Part shown: positions 1-12,349 of the stretch, piece by piece
Numbering within the stretch: position 1 is the stretch's first letter
How the letters are laid out: the number at the start of each line of letters is the position of its first letter
Origin: Orobanche coerulescens
Taxonomy: Eukaryota > Streptophyta > Magnoliopsida > Lamiales > Orobanchaceae
Length of the DNA: 64,000 nt
Assembly (NCBI GenBank): GCA_033398695.1
Contig: CM065804.1
Location: forward strand, 8,479,001 to 8,543,000
Direction of reading: 5' to 3'
Notes under the pieces: generated by a model
Told to the model about the DNA's origin: nothing
Seen by the model: only the letters and a program-made list of their open reading frames with translations
The model's database searches: none
Translations under genes and position numbers: made by a program

Positions 1-910
1 TTCATCCGGGGGTCGATTTTCATCATTTCTTTTCGGTTGTGAGGCTCGGATAATCAATCTAACGCGTGTTCTACGGATCTTAACACTTGAATCACTCAAG
101 GTAATATCTCTTGAAACCCTACCTTTTTGGATAATTGGGGATTTTGGGGTTTTGTCCGATTCTTTCCGTTTTGTTGATGGATTCATGATGAATATGATTA
201 ATCTTGTTGATATCATTAGTTTCCTACGGATTCATGGTATATTTTCATAGTTTTACGGAATCGAGAGGGTTTGGTTGTGGTCCGCCCTCGTTGTTATTTT
301 TGTGCGAATATACATGAATCGTAGGCGGGTTTCCGGGTGTATTCCTTTTCCATAATCGTTTAGAAATGGTTGTGATTGTGCTATTCGAATCGTTAGGTTC
401 ATTTTCGTCGGTTCCTCACGGTCGTGCTTGATTCTTCCGTTCCGTTCATTGTCGTCTTCCTTTTCGTTAGCATCGGGCGTTCCGAAGCTTCCCGGTTGAG
501 CCGTATCCGTTCGTGGTTCAGTGCTCGTGGTATCGAGGCAAGTATCTTGCCCATACATTACGTGTTTTGTGGATATTATGGTTGTTAATCGTCGATATGT
601 GCTAAATAAATATTTATAACCATTTTTCAAAGGAATCGGTATATTTACCATCATGTTTTTCGTAAAGGTGAACCGTGTGTGTCGGGAATTAATATGTTTA
701 GTTGGATATGTGAGTTTGTGTGATATTAGTTGTGTCGTTCGGTGCTGTTGAAATCTTGCGCGTCCTTGTGCATTGTATCATTACTTGGTCGTGAGTATAT
801 CTTTGGATGAATCGCCATTCTAGTAAGGTACCTCGACTATATATACCGTGATTGACCTTCGAGGCTTGTGGTTTGCAAATCGTGATTTTTGGAACGTGTG
901 TGTGTTGTTC

Positions 911-1113
911 CTTCCACCGGAGTGTCCGACGGGATGTCCGGGGTCGATACTAAGGGGTACGCCACGGAAGCGATCGGGTGCGTGTGTGGATGAACTTCCA
1001 CCGGAGTGTCCGACGGGATGTCCGGGGTCGATACTAAGGGGTACGGCCGCGAAGTGGTTTCACCCGAGTGTCCGACGGGATGTCCGGGGTCGATACTAAG
1101 GGGTACGGCCGCG
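911..1113 (+). repeat. Three-copy GC-rich minisatellite inside LTR
   Basis: A unit of roughly 45-50 bp containing GAGTGTCCGACGGGATGTCC is present three times, at about 911-961, 995-1046 and 1061-1112, with short unrelated spacers. It lies about 0.9-1.1 kb before the LTR end, the same place where sibling LTRs carry unrelated minisatellites. Confidence 0.85.
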
Positions 1114-1612
1114 GGTTACCGGGCCAGGTTTTCATCTTGAGGATGACGTTGATGTTTTCGTTAATTGTGATATTGTCCTGGAGTATCACAATGCTTTGTG
1201 CTCGGGTCGAGAGACATTATATTTCGAGTCTTGGTGTTTGCTAGAATGGCATAGAATAATGTGTTATGTGTAATGTGACCTTGTAAGTGAATTGAAGTGG
1301 ATGATCGGGTCGTGGACCTGTGTTTTATGACCGAATGGTTGGGTCGTGGACCCCGTGTTTTGTTAAACGGATTTGTATTTTGAAAAATGAACTTTGGGTC
1401 ATGTGACCCTAAATGGCTTTCGAGGAATTAAGAACATTCTCAAATTTTGATGTTTTCAAAACTCCAGAGATTTTGCAATGTTTTCAAAATGCTTACTTGC
1501 TTTGTTTCGCTTTCAAGACTTGAACTATTTTTAACTAAATACATCTCGAAGTCTTTCGTTATATTCTCGGAATGTGTTGTGTATGGCTCGTATTTGCACT
1601 TTATACTTGCAC

Positions 1613-1652
1613 TAGCGAAACAGTGGAGTTTGCTAACCCCGAGTAATCGGGG
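1613..1652 (+). other. Conserved tandem double hairpin in LTR
   Basis: The first stem pairs TAGCGAAAC (1613-1621) with GTTTGCTA (1628-1635) around loop AGTGGA, with one bulged G. The second pairs CCCCGA (1637-1642) with TCGGGG (1647-1652). The same two hairpins occur in five other LTR copies in this window, about 370 nt before the LTR end. Confidence 0.7.
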
Positions 1653-2028
1653 TGGATATCTGTATTGTGTCCGAGGTTCATGCAGGTTTTCGGAGCAAGA
1701 CACGGATCGGCACGAGGGATGATGAAAGACGAATGATACTAATCACATGAAGGCCGATTTTGGGTTCATTAGTGAGTCCATTGTATTGCCTTTTCCATTG
1801 TCTTATTGTTCATTGTTGCAAGTATTTTACCCTTGTGTGGGTATGAGTCGGATGAGTTTATGTAATTTGATTTGTAAGTTCGTGACGAAGACCAAATCGG
1901 TCTATTGGTCCGTTATTTTGATTCGTCGGTATGTAATGTAATGTGTTGTTTTGATGTCTAGCCTGGTGGATCCTCACGGAGAGGGTCTGCGGCGTGTAAT
2001 ATTCCCGGTTTGATCTGGGGGTGTTACA

Positions 2029-3459
2029 ATAACCAACCATTTAAATAATCACATCAACAAAAGTCTTATGACCCATACCCGTTCAAACACGGCCGTAATA
2101 ACTACACACCAATATAATTAACCATTTATAACGTTCTTCTCAAATCCTCACGAGGTATCCATTTAGATAATATCATTTGAAAACTTTTAGAATTCCTATA
2201 TATATTTTTTTTGAAACGAAAAAAAATTGAAAATATTTTTGATACCTCGGGCTGTTGTTTTATCAAAACTTGTAAACAACGTACTTTAACCGTCTCAGTT
2301 TGAACTTATTTGCAAAATAATATATCCTTACAACCGGCACTATCAAAATCACCATGCCACTACACATTATCATTTTGGAGTAATTCAAGATCACACACGA
2401 TAACTGGCTCAGTACAGAAAACTTTTCTAAACCCGAGTTTGAAGTTTAAATGGAGTAAGATTCTTTATCTTCCACAATATATTGTTGAAAATAAAAATTA
2501 TATTGGTTTTTGAAAATAAAAATTTTTATGATGTGAAAGATTTCTCATAAAATTATGTACTCGAATTATTTGAAAACACAACAATACGTCAAAAATTATT
2601 TTTGAAAATCTTCTCAACACTACACAATAATCAACGACGGTAATATTTTACAAAATATTCAAAGGTGCTTTAAAACGACTCTTTCAATACCATCGGGGTT
2701 CCATTAAAAAATTTAAGGCCGGCTCGCCAATTTCAAACAATTTTCAAAATCCACACGAGCCCGCCGAGTAATCGCACCGTCAAAACATTTTTGAAAATTG
2801 ATTTTCCACAACTTGCTCAAGTTTATGAAATTTTCAGGAAATCGTCTTCGAACACACCCACAACAGACATAATTTATCACTTCATCAAACACAATCCTTT
2901 ACCATCAAATCCAATCACACGTCAACACCATCTGTCCACATAATTACAGTAGCACACAAGCAACCGTCAAAAGATAATTAACATCGAAAACTGAAATCCC
3001 ACCTCTCAATAATGAGGACTCTCACAACAAGTGCATTCAGAACGACTTAACGTTCACACCACCAACTTAATCATAATTTTGAGCATTATTGCCCGAACAA
3101 TAACGTCAACATCACTACATGCCTCCGAACCGACGATCGTGAAATCAAAAGGTTGAAAGCGAGAGTTACGTTTCAAGTAAATTCTTGATAGACCTCATCT
3201 GAGTTTTAAAAATCAAATTTTAAAAGTTTGCAATGCAAGATGAAAATAAAATAAAGTAGTTTGAATTCTCAAAACTTTCGGTCTCGAGGTCATTATACGA
3301 AAATCAAACCTTTTTTCTTCCTTGAAGGATGTTTTAAAATGAGAATTTACGCGGCTTCCCAAAATATTTGGAATTTTTTTAAAATATCACATCGATAAAC
3401 TTTCATTGAGTAACCAAACCAAAACATTACTCGTGTAAAAATGGTTTATACAAAACTAC

Positions 3460-3490
<31 letters not shown>

Positions 3491-3839
3491 CTTATATACA
3501 TATACACCGGCACCACTCTTCATTCCAGCACAGTACGAGAATCAACAAGCACGAATCACGTATTCACAATTCACATTTAACTCCATATCATAACACGAAA
3601 ATCACACAAGCTCGTATAACACGAGACACAACGAAGTAGGGAGACTTACATCCACAGATCGCACGAAGATGATGGCTGCACCTCGATACTAATCACGACC
3701 GACACCTCAGATGACGCGTCGCGACACGACTCAGTCACACAAAATCTGACAAGACAAGACAAGACAAGACAAGGCCCGACAACACACAACTCGACCCGAT
3801 AGCCTATGTTTCCGCAACCTAAGATCTGATACCATATTC
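2029..3839 (-). mobile_element. Truncated internal region of element D (no gene)
   Basis: This AT-rich stretch holds no convincing coding sequence. Its right end (about 3610-3839) is homologous to the leader next to the primer site of element C (54730-54923). That end carries the inverse of an initiator-Met primer site at 3823-3834 and a (GACAA)4 microsatellite near 3750-3775. A TA-rich microsatellite lies at about 3461-3491. Read on the minus strand, the region begins at the primer site and runs left until cut off at 2028, so gag, pol and the 3' LTR of D are missing. Confidence 0.65.
3823..3834 (-). other. Primer-binding site of element D (initiator tRNA-Met type)
   Basis: On the minus strand the 12 bases read TGGTATCAGATC, five bases inside the LTR end at 3840. 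This is one change from the usual plant TGGTATCAGAGC. Confidence 0.75.
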
Positions 3840-4229
3840 TGTAACACTCCCAAACCACTTGGGAATATTACAGCGCCACATACCCTCTCCGTGAGGATCT
3901 ACCAGGCTAAATACAGAAAACACAACAACACAATACATGCCGACATGGCTAACTAACGAACCATTAGACCGATTTGGTCTTTTACCACCACATACACATC
4001 AATCATACATTACTCTTTCTCACAACTCATACCCACGCAGGGGTTAGAATATATCAATATTTCCCTAAAACGGAAAATACCATAACGAGAAGACAAACAA
4101 CAAGACTACACCAAAACTCAACACCGGTCTTCGTGTGATTAGTATCGCCGTCTTCCATCATCCTTTGTAACGATCCCGTGAATTGCTCCCCAGCAACCTG
4201 CAAGTACCTGGACGCAATACAGACATCCA

Positions 4230-4272
4230 CCCCCGAATACTCGGGGGTTAGCAGAACTCCACTGTTTTGCTA
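4230..4272 (-). other. Conserved tandem double hairpin in D LTR
   Basis: CCCCCGA pairs with TCGGGGG around ATAC (4230-4247), and TAGCAGAAC faces GTTTTGCTA around TCCACT (4249-4272). The second stem has one imperfect pair in this copy. Positions match the sibling LTRs. Confidence 0.7.
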
Positions 4273-4915
4273 GTGCAAGTATAAAACACAAATACAAGCC
4301 ATACACAACATACTCCGAGAACAATAATAATCGAGAATATACTTCCCGAGATAAATCACTTGATCAAAACAGTTTGAATTATGAAAAGTGGGACTAAAAC
4401 CATTATACAACTTACATAACATTTTACGATCTCGTGAGTTTTGAAAATATTTGGGGTTTAAGAATTCTCAAGCCTTTCGAAACACTTAGGGACACAACCC
4501 AAAAATCATTTATTTCAAAATATGATTTCGATAATAAAATACGGGGTCCACGACCCAAATCATCCACATCACATACTCGCAAGAATAACCCGACGGAAAC
4601 TACACCGTGTCAAACATTACTGTGACAACAATCTCACAGAACGACATAAGAGAGAACAACTTTGCAACTAGACCATACGGTCGAGCTCGACACACCACAG
4701 AGCTACAATGCACAGAGTAACCACAGGACTCACGTACCCATACTAAATTATCGCAGCCAAAAGGCGAATCACACACAACACATTTTCTGGTGCCATTCCA
4801 GCTAAGTACAATACCATTTGAACTGCTATTCTAATCAGATGAACTATGCGCCAAAAATCAAAGTTCTCCAACAAAACATTTCAAAGTTAACCGTTGGTAC
4901 GAGACTCACGGCCAC

Positions 4916-5027
4916 CGTACCCCGCAGAGGCCCCGTCGGACCATCCATGGGTGGTTAACCCTAGTTTGCGATACGCACACACATGGCAATACGTATCCTC
5001 AGAGGCCCCGTCGGACCATTCCTAGGT
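4916..5027 (-). repeat. Two-copy minisatellite inside D LTR
   Basis: Two units contain CAGAGGCCCCGTCGGACCAT, at about 4924 and 4999, with variable flanks. The block sits about 1.05-1.19 kb before the LTR end, like the unrelated minisatellites of sibling LTRs. Confidence 0.8.
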
Positions 5028-6072
5028 GAACATACACATACACATCCACAACGCCCACGGGAAGCCATAATCCAAATACCAGAATATGCAAACAAATGTA
5101 AAGTACTTGCTAGAATGGCCCCTTTATTCGACGTATACTCACAACTAATGTCACACAACAACAAACAAATACCGGAACCAAACAATACCAAGCACCACAA
5201 CCTCCTTGTAAAGGAGTAACAACTAATATCACGGAACGTCACATATTCACCGAACAAGTACACATATCGATACACAATCCTTGGCAAGTGATTACGGTCA
5301 ACTATATTCACGAATTATGATTGTAACATCTTCCAACATACGAGACTAACACACATATTCCTAAAACACACTAATTCACGAAGCATATGAGTTATCCTTT
5401 GGAAGACAACATTTATCGAGAACATACCGATCCTTTTTAGGGTTCATTAAACATTCGGATTGTACATAAAATCATTTATCAATTATTCCGTCTACAAAAC
5501 ATGAAAAGTATGGGCAAGATACTTGCCTCGATACCACGAGCAATGAAACGACGAATGGACACGGTCGGGTAGCCCTCGAACTTCCAAGAATGACCAAGAA
5601 CTCGATAACTCCACGAAAACTACGAAAATAATATCACCACGAATAAATAACGCTAAACGAAATCCGAAACAACCCAAAAAACAACAAGAATTCGAAGATT
5701 TCTTCAAGAAAATCGGGAATCAAGTTCCGAGTGATAAAAGTCTATAAATGAGTTACAAAATCCGAAGGTCATGCCAATACAACGGGATTACCATGAACAA
5801 TTCATCAATATCGGACAAAATCAACGAATCACGAAGAAAACCCCCCAAAAATTATATAACTAGGGTTCTACGGAAGAATTACCTCGATCCAGCGAAGAAC
5901 AAGGATTCGGTGATGATATAATCGAAAATGATCGTCCAAAACACCTTGGAAATGATTAGAATCGACCAAGGACTCGAGTTCCTAAGCCTCCCGTCGCCAG
6001 CCGCCGCAAGAAATGAGAAAAAGGGGTAAAAATGAGGTTTGGCTGAAGCCCAGGCCTATATATACCAACAGC

Positions 6073-6389
6073 GTTACGACTGTAACCGGCAGGGCCTTAC
6101 GGCCGTAACTCGGTCAACGCCTATAACGTATGAAACGGACGACTCCTTGCGTACATAACGAACACCGTTTACGGCCATACTCGGCATGGCCTTACGGCTG
6201 CAACCGAACTCCCAGGGCCACTGCCCGAAACCTGCCGAAGCATTATGGCCGTAACCGGCCAATGCCTAGCGGACGTAACGAAGCCTTACGGCCGTAACCC
6301 GGCGATCCTTACGGCTGTAATCGAGTGTCTCCAGGCCAAGGTGTGCGGGTGTCTTACGGCCATAATCGGCCAGGCCTTACGGCCGTAAC
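6073..6389 (-). promoter_or_regulatory. Palindrome array TTACGGCCGTAA upstream of TATA box, D LTR
   Basis: At least nine matches to CTTACGGCCGTAAC occur, spaced 20-50 bp apart. Three are exact (6096-6109, 6285-6298, 6376-6389); the others differ by one to three bases and mostly keep the arms. The core is a perfect 12-bp palindrome. On the minus strand the array ends just before TATATATA at 6064-6057, so it occupies the proximal promoter of the LTR. Confidence 0.8.
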
Positions 6390-6602
6390 TCGACCCAGCA
6401 GCCCTTCGACGGCCCAGCTAGAGACTCGACGACATCTCGATCACGCAAACGCACTGACTATGATCCAAAATAATAACGAACATGCTACGAAATTCAACGA
6501 ACCACAGTGCAAGCACACGATTCCAAAAACGCGGATGACAACAACCCGTTCGACCGAAGAAAAAAATTCAACGAAGCCGGAACGAAGATCTCGGGTATTA
6601 CA

Positions 6603-9057
6603 ATAATACCAATACATGGTCCAAAATACAACTGAATAAAATAGACTTGGGCCCCCTGAACTAGTATCCTGCAAACCCTTCGTCGCCACCGTGCTCTCCC
6701 TGCGCCATAGCCTTGCCTTGGCCTAAAATACAACACAAGTATTTTGCCCAAACCATAGGGTCAGATATACAGGATAATAATTCTCGAGATGTTATACAAT
6801 TCACATAAATTAGATCTCAACGAAAACAACCCGACCATTGAACATACCCCTCGGGCGTATGAACAATCAGTCACAAACCGTCGAACATATCCAATCATAC
6901 ATGGACTATGAACGACCAAACACTAAGGCTAAAGATGGACATCACAGTACGCCCGATCCGAAAATATGTCCGTGTACATGTCCACCCCGTATACGGAATC
7001 CAGAATATACGTGTGACAATGTACCTAATTAGCCTCACGAATTACGTCTCGTGTGCACAGTCCAATACGGAAACATCCACGTATGACTATATATGTGCCT
7101 GACTAAAAATCCTACACACTAACCAATCGGCACGCAAATATGATTTTGGATATGTCACGATACAACATGACAACGAATTCAACAAATCACATATCCGATT
7201 AAGGATCAAGAACTCACCGAAGTGACAATAAGGATCAACGGGATCAATGATTCAAAATGACAAACTTGGGAATGCGATCCCATGACGAAAAACGAAACAT
7301 CATCGAGAATAATATCAAACTACGAATCACAGATTCAATAAGTGTTTCATATATATACGAAACATATAACCATCACAAGAATTTAATCATCATTATAACC
7401 AAGCAAGATAACTTGCCTCAATTCGAAGACGGAAATACTCCTTCCTTGATAAACGAACGCACGGTTCCCAATTAGTAATAATCGCTCGAAACAATCAACC
7501 TTGTAAGGGATACAATCATTCAATAACATATTCTCATAACTATCGATATCTAGTTCAACGGAATGACATCCTAGTTTCAATCCGACTAGTCCAACTATCT
7601 ATATATGTATAAATATAACCGCATTCCATTTCAAGGATTCATACTAACTTCAATTCGTTCCTACGATCGGTCATCGTTTTGTGACGTTCTTAATTACTCG
7701 TATGGTTATAATGTATAAGAATCATCAAGAGCAAACGCTAAGTAATTATTTGCCAATATCATGATGCCGGTAAAACTTCATAAGAACATCATCTACAAAT
7801 TGAAAACGACAATTTAAACAGCTTTGTTCATCAATTCATCAAGTTCTTCAAGAACACATCATCATCATAAGGATTATTCAAAGACTATCAGCATCCATAC
7901 GAAACAGGTTTCATGTTTGGAGAATCATCTCTAAACTTATCATTCTAGGATTCACCTAGTCTAGGTTGTGATATACTCAAGTTATTCATCGCAATAACAT
8001 CACGAAACTACCATCAAGGTGAGTTAAAGAACCTCAGCAATTATAACCATGTGTTGATATATGCAAGGTTCAACAAAAATTGATGAAGAACTTAAGTTCA
8101 CATTGTCTAAAATCTCCTAAGCATGATGTTCGATTTAATATACCGGTAATAACTTCAATGGTCTTGATAGCATGCTTGTGAAATCATTAAGAACATGAAT
8201 TACAAAAGAGCAAGGCACCACATACCTTACTACGGAGAACAATGAACGAACAATAAGGGAACAATGAAACCACTTGGTACAAATCAACGTTGGATGCTTG
8301 AACACCAATCTTCAATGTTCTACGCCTTCACCAAATCACGGGTAGAGGTTTATATGGGTGGAAATATCGTGAGGTTGCTGAATCAGGTCGTGGCAGTCGA
8401 ATAAAGGCCGAAGTTCAGGGTGAAAAATGAGATGAGGGTGAAGTCCTATTTATAAGAAATGATTATTAGCGTGCGCTACACTTCCAGCTTAGCGTGCGCT
8501 AACGGGTTCTTAGATTACTGTATGCTACTGTCCTCAGCCTTGCGTACGCTAAATAGCCTCAACATACGGTAATAACGCGGTTTAGCGTACGCTATACACT
8601 CGTTAGCGTGCGCTAACGAGTTTTACGAAGCTCACTGACTTCACTGACTGCCCATCGACCTCCGCTTAGCGCGCACTAGCAACAACTTTGTAGCGTGCGC
8701 TAAACCCCGTTGACTCAACTTTCCAAAAGTAGTCCGGGTGAGTCCAAAAGGGTCCGTGATTCCCGCGATCCGGTTCCCCACCTACTGATCCTGTCTCGAT
8801 CTGATTGACTGAGTGTAGCGCGTGCTAAGTTATAACATCAGCGTGTACCACCCAGTATTAGCGTGAGCTACAAAACAAGTGTAGCGTGCGCTAATCACGA
8901 ATGAGAACATGCACAACTAAAACTCTATAAAATCATACAATCCACAATATTAATTTACGAATGCGTAGAAACATATATCAATCAGAAATACGACATAAGC
9001 AAATACCAAGAAGGTTCCAATACAGATAAATTACATATCAAATATTCGGATATTACA
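6603..9057 (-). mobile_element. Older LTR fragment E of the same broad family
   Basis: The right end, ATTCGGATATTACA at 9057, matches the minus-strand LTR start (TGTAATATCCG). Moving left there is a palindrome array (8466-8895), TATTTATA at 8447-8454 and a perfect donor-like AAG|GTATGT with its GT at 8225-8224. A block near 7403-7430 resembles element C near 50990. The 3' half of the LTR is missing at 6603, where D abuts, so E was probably split by D. No gene is present. Confidence 0.6.
8466..8895 (-). promoter_or_regulatory. Palindrome array TTAGCGTGCGCTAA upstream of TATA box, LTR E
   Basis: About ten variants of TTAGCGTGCGCTAA or TTAGCGTACGCTAA are spread over 430 bp, and the first lies about 12 bp from the TATTTATA box. 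Arms TTAGCG and CGCTAA are the most constant part and the two central bases vary. Confidence 0.8.
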
Positions 9058-10369
9058 TATACACTGTCCAGAATATATTAAAAAATAAAATAATAAAGCT
9101 AAACTATTTGACAAAATCAATTATTGCAGTAATAACACAAGCAAATAATTTCTATCTTTCTCATACGAAATTTCTGTTTTTTGAATAATTGGATATACTT
9201 AAAGACAATTATTGTATTGATTCACGTGCTATTATTAAAGATCATTTTCTTATATTTTTAGGAAGATATGTTTAGAAATTAAAAAAAATCAATAATTTTA
9301 TAATTTAATAAAATAATTACCGAGACATATATTATTTTTTCTTAAAAAAATAGGTAAATAGAAATTTAGCAATATATCTATTAAATTTGCCTCTGAATGC
9401 CTATTATAATTTAATTAGAAAATAACGTTTGCGATTAATATATAGATATAAAGACCCGAGTACCTGTTACACTTTAACTTATAAAAACTCTTACACAAAA
9501 ACATAAAACATACACAGAAACATACAACAATAGCACAAAGAAACAACACAACATACAACAATAATAAAAAAAAACTCTTACACAAAAAAAACTCTTACAA
9601 AAAAACACACACATCCACCATGAACATACATTCATATATAATTTACACCTCTTCACTAATTGGTTTATCAACGCACTTGTACTTCCGTAGTTCACAGGAA
9701 TCTCAGTTTTACAATATTTACATATCCCTAAGTTCTGCACTCCCCCATTATCTAACTTCCTACAATGTTCCCAATATTTACTTATTTGTTGTGTATTTAC
9801 AGGAGGTTTTGACGTCGAGTTTTTTCTTCCTCGTTTCCGGCTTATACACTCATTACGTGTTTGAGATTCTGTAGTGTTTGGTGTTTTCGGATGGACTTGC
9901 CAGAGAATGAGAAGATTCAGATCCCATACTTATGATCCACTGCCAAAAAAATTCAACGGAACAAATCAGACATTTAGATATGATAATGATGTTACTTCAG
10001 CTCCAACTCCAACTATAAAGTCCTTAGAACAGCTACTGGAAAACAATCAAACACACACACACAAAACCAAACATCATTCGACACATTTCTACCTGGATTC
10101 TCTGTATTACTTCTATAACACACACACACACACACAATTGGGTTCCTAACAGAAAAAAACAGCAAATAAAAACTTGATCATCAATTAATGAGTGTAAGAC
10201 AAAGGCAGTATAAAAACTTGCTGCAGCCTTGCCAATAATCTTCTTCCTCAGCCGGACGGCCGAGGCCGACGTCTTGTGTCGAAGTCAGGAATGTGAAAAT
10301 GAATGAAATCCTAAAGGCCTCTATTTCTTATTTCCTATACTGAATCATAAAATATAAAAAAAATCTGGG
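9058..10369. other. AT-rich intervening DNA, no supported gene
   Basis: This stretch contains CA- and A-rich runs near 9490-9620 and (CA)n at 10050-10135. Two coding-like patches stand out: a plus-strand frame around 9907-10065, and a minus-strand patch about 10193-10300 that ends in a stop codon. Neither resembles a family I recognise, and neither has a convincing start or splice context. Confidence 0.5.
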
Positions 10370-10877
10370 TAATACGGTATTTCGGTACCGACTTTTTTAA
10401 AAATATCATACTGATACCGAACCGAATATACACGCCTATTATACCGTACCGTACCGAAAATTACGGCATACCAAAAATTACGGTATTTTCGGTACATTTT
10501 CAGTAAGGTAACGATGGTATTTCGACATTTCGTTTTTTCCGGTCTTTTTGGAAAATATGAAGAATGCTGATGGCTGCAGCAAAAAACACCTGTATATGTT
10601 TTATGTTTATGTGTAAGAGTTTTTTTTTATGTCCATCTACTTTATTTGGTATGACGGTAATTTCGGTATACCTTGAATATACGGTATAACGAATTATCGT
10701 GTGTTATATTGAAAAACGGTACAATATCGGTATGTGCTATGTTTCATACCGATATCTCGGTATACCGAGTCTCGGTATGCCGAACGATTCGGTACGGTAT
10801 CGATATGTAATTTTATATAGCGAAAATTTCGATATGATATATGATATGAGTAAAATAAATCGATACGGTACGATATA
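10370..10877. repeat. CGGTATACCG-rich repeat block, probable non-autonomous DNA transposon remnant
   Basis: The words CGGTA, GGTATACC and CCGAAAT recur in both orientations across about 500 bp, a composition typical of subterminal regions of plant hAT-like elements. Clear ends and target duplications were not found, so the class is a guess. The foldback element at 10878 is inserted at its right side. Confidence 0.4.
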
Positions 10878-12339
10878 GAGAAAAATCCGATTTTGGTCCT
10901 TTATAGATGCATGTGTTCGATTTTGGTCCTTTATTGATGTTCTGTCCGATTTTGGTCCTTTATAGATGTATGTGTCCGATTTTGGTCCTTTAAGTTATAA
11001 TATTGTCCGATTTTGGTCCTGCGATGGAAGAGGGTCGGCTGGAAAAAGGCATGTGAACTACACTCTCCGGTTGAGGACCAAAATCGGACAATATTATAAC
11101 TTAAATGACCAAAATCAAACAATTGTATACTTAGAGGACTAAAATCGGACAAGCATACTTAAATTGGATGTTCCTTTTTCTTATTTGCATTATGGGCTAT
11201 GTTTTTTTATGATAAAGTTGAATTCTTGGTCTCAATTGGGGTTGACTATATGAATGGGAAAGAGAAAATAACTAGGCTTGGGACTTTTCGATTCCAGGGA
11301 TAAAAATACAGAAACCAGAACCGAACCGCATAGTTTTTTCGTGGTTCGATTTTGCCAGTTTTTTTTATCCGAACCGACTCGGAACCGAACCGCATAGGAA
11401 TCGAACCGAACCGGAACCGATTTTGTATGATTCGAACGGAATATATTATATTATATTTTATTTTATTAAAATTATATTATATTAAACATAGTTTTTTCAC
11501 GGTTTTTTGAATCAACCGCATAGTTTTTATTAATTAAACGGTTTGTTCTAACCGAACCGCATAGTTTTTATTAATTAAACTGAACCGAACCGCATAGTTT
11601 TTCGCGGTTCGTATATTGAATAATATATTAGGAACCGAACCGCATAGTTTTTATTAATTAAGCGGAACCGAACCGCATAGTTTTTCGCGGTTCGTATATT
11701 GAATAATATATTCTTATTAAACATAATTAATATAATATAATATAATATAATATAGTTTTAATAAAATAAAATATAATATAATATATTCCGTCCAACCATA
11801 CAAAATCGGTTCGGTTCGGTTCGGTTCCTATGCGGTCGGTTAAGTCGTTCGGATAAAAAAAACTGGCAAAACCGAACCACGAAAAAACTATGCGGTTCGG
11901 TTCCGGTTTCTGTATTTTTCTCACTGGAATCGAAAAGTCTCAGACCTAGTTATTTTCTCTTTCCTATTCATATAATCAACCCCAATTGAAACCACGAATT
12001 CAACTTTATCATAAAAAAACAGAGCCCATAATGCAAGTAAGAAAAAAGGAACATCCAATTTAAGTATGCTTGTCCGATTTTAGTCCTCTAAATATACAAT
12101 TGTTTGATTTTGGTCATTTAAGTTATAATATTGTCCGATTTTGGTCCTCAACCGGAGAGTGTAGTTCATACGCTTTTTCCAAACCTCTTCCATCGCAGGA
12201 CCAAAATCGGACAATATTATAACTTAAAGGACCAAAATCGGACACATACATCTATAAAGGACCAGAATCGGACAGAACATCAATAAAGGACCAAAATCGA
12301 ACACATGCATCTATAAAGGACCAAAATCGGATTTTTCTC
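10878..12339. mobile_element. Foldback (Mutator-like) element, two ~0.7 kb inverted arms
   Basis: The left end, GAGAAAAATCCGATTTTGG, is the exact inverse of the right end. The arms stay paired for about 700 bp each, including several GATTTTGGTCCTTTA units and AACCGAACCGCATAG repeats near the centre (about 11300-11900). The direct repeat GTACGATATA flanks it at 10868-10877 and 12340-12349. A duplication of 9-10 bp with very long terminal inverted repeats fits the Mutator superfamily. There is no transposase inside, so it would depend on one supplied elsewhere. A transcript through it could form a long hairpin. Confidence 0.85.
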
Positions 12340-12349
12340 GTACGATATA

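Larger units (their letters stand above)
1..2028 (+). mobile_element. LTR (3' part) of the large TGTAAYA...GTTACA family
   Basis: This is the downstream part of an LTR that starts left of the window and ends at 2028 in GTGTTACA. It shares family landmarks with the LTRs at 42603-45153 and 49639-52134: a donor-like AAG|GTAATA at 98-106, a three-copy minisatellite at 911-1113, the double hairpin at 1613-1652, and a terminal block naming a regulatory-like GGCGTGTAATATTCCC near 1990. No initiator-Met primer site follows 2028, so it is a solo LTR, a 3' LTR, or a rearranged copy. No gene is present; the open frames across it are accidental. Confidence 0.75.
3840..6602 (-). mobile_element. 5' LTR of element D
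   Basis: On the minus strand this 2.76 kb LTR starts TGTAATACCCGAG (6602) and ends AGTGTTACA (3840), followed by the primer site. Going 5' to 3' on the minus strand it holds the palindrome array (6389-6073), a TATATATA box at 6064-6057, a donor-like GAG|GTAATT with GT at 5882-5881, a two-copy minisatellite (5027-4916) and the double hairpin (4272-4230). No protein gene is present. Its right flank is the older LTR E, so D probably inserted into E. Confidence 0.8.

Noticed and set aside
3461..3491. Centromeric or telomeric satellite
   Set aside because: This is a simple TA-rich microsatellite; no long satellite array or telomere repeat was seen in the window.
4983..5219. Frames across the minisatellite of the D LTR
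   Set aside because: They span repeats inside a non-coding LTR and are not conserved in sibling LTRs.
6073..6389. Palindrome arrays as a CRISPR-like array
   Set aside because: The words vary, the spacers are irregular (20-50 bp), no cas genes exist, and the plant LTR context explains the position.
9907..10065. Plus-strand frame with RSHTYDPLPKKFNG as a gene
   Set aside because: It looks protein-like but is short, lacks a clear start and splice sites, and runs into a CA microsatellite; I could not support it as a gene.
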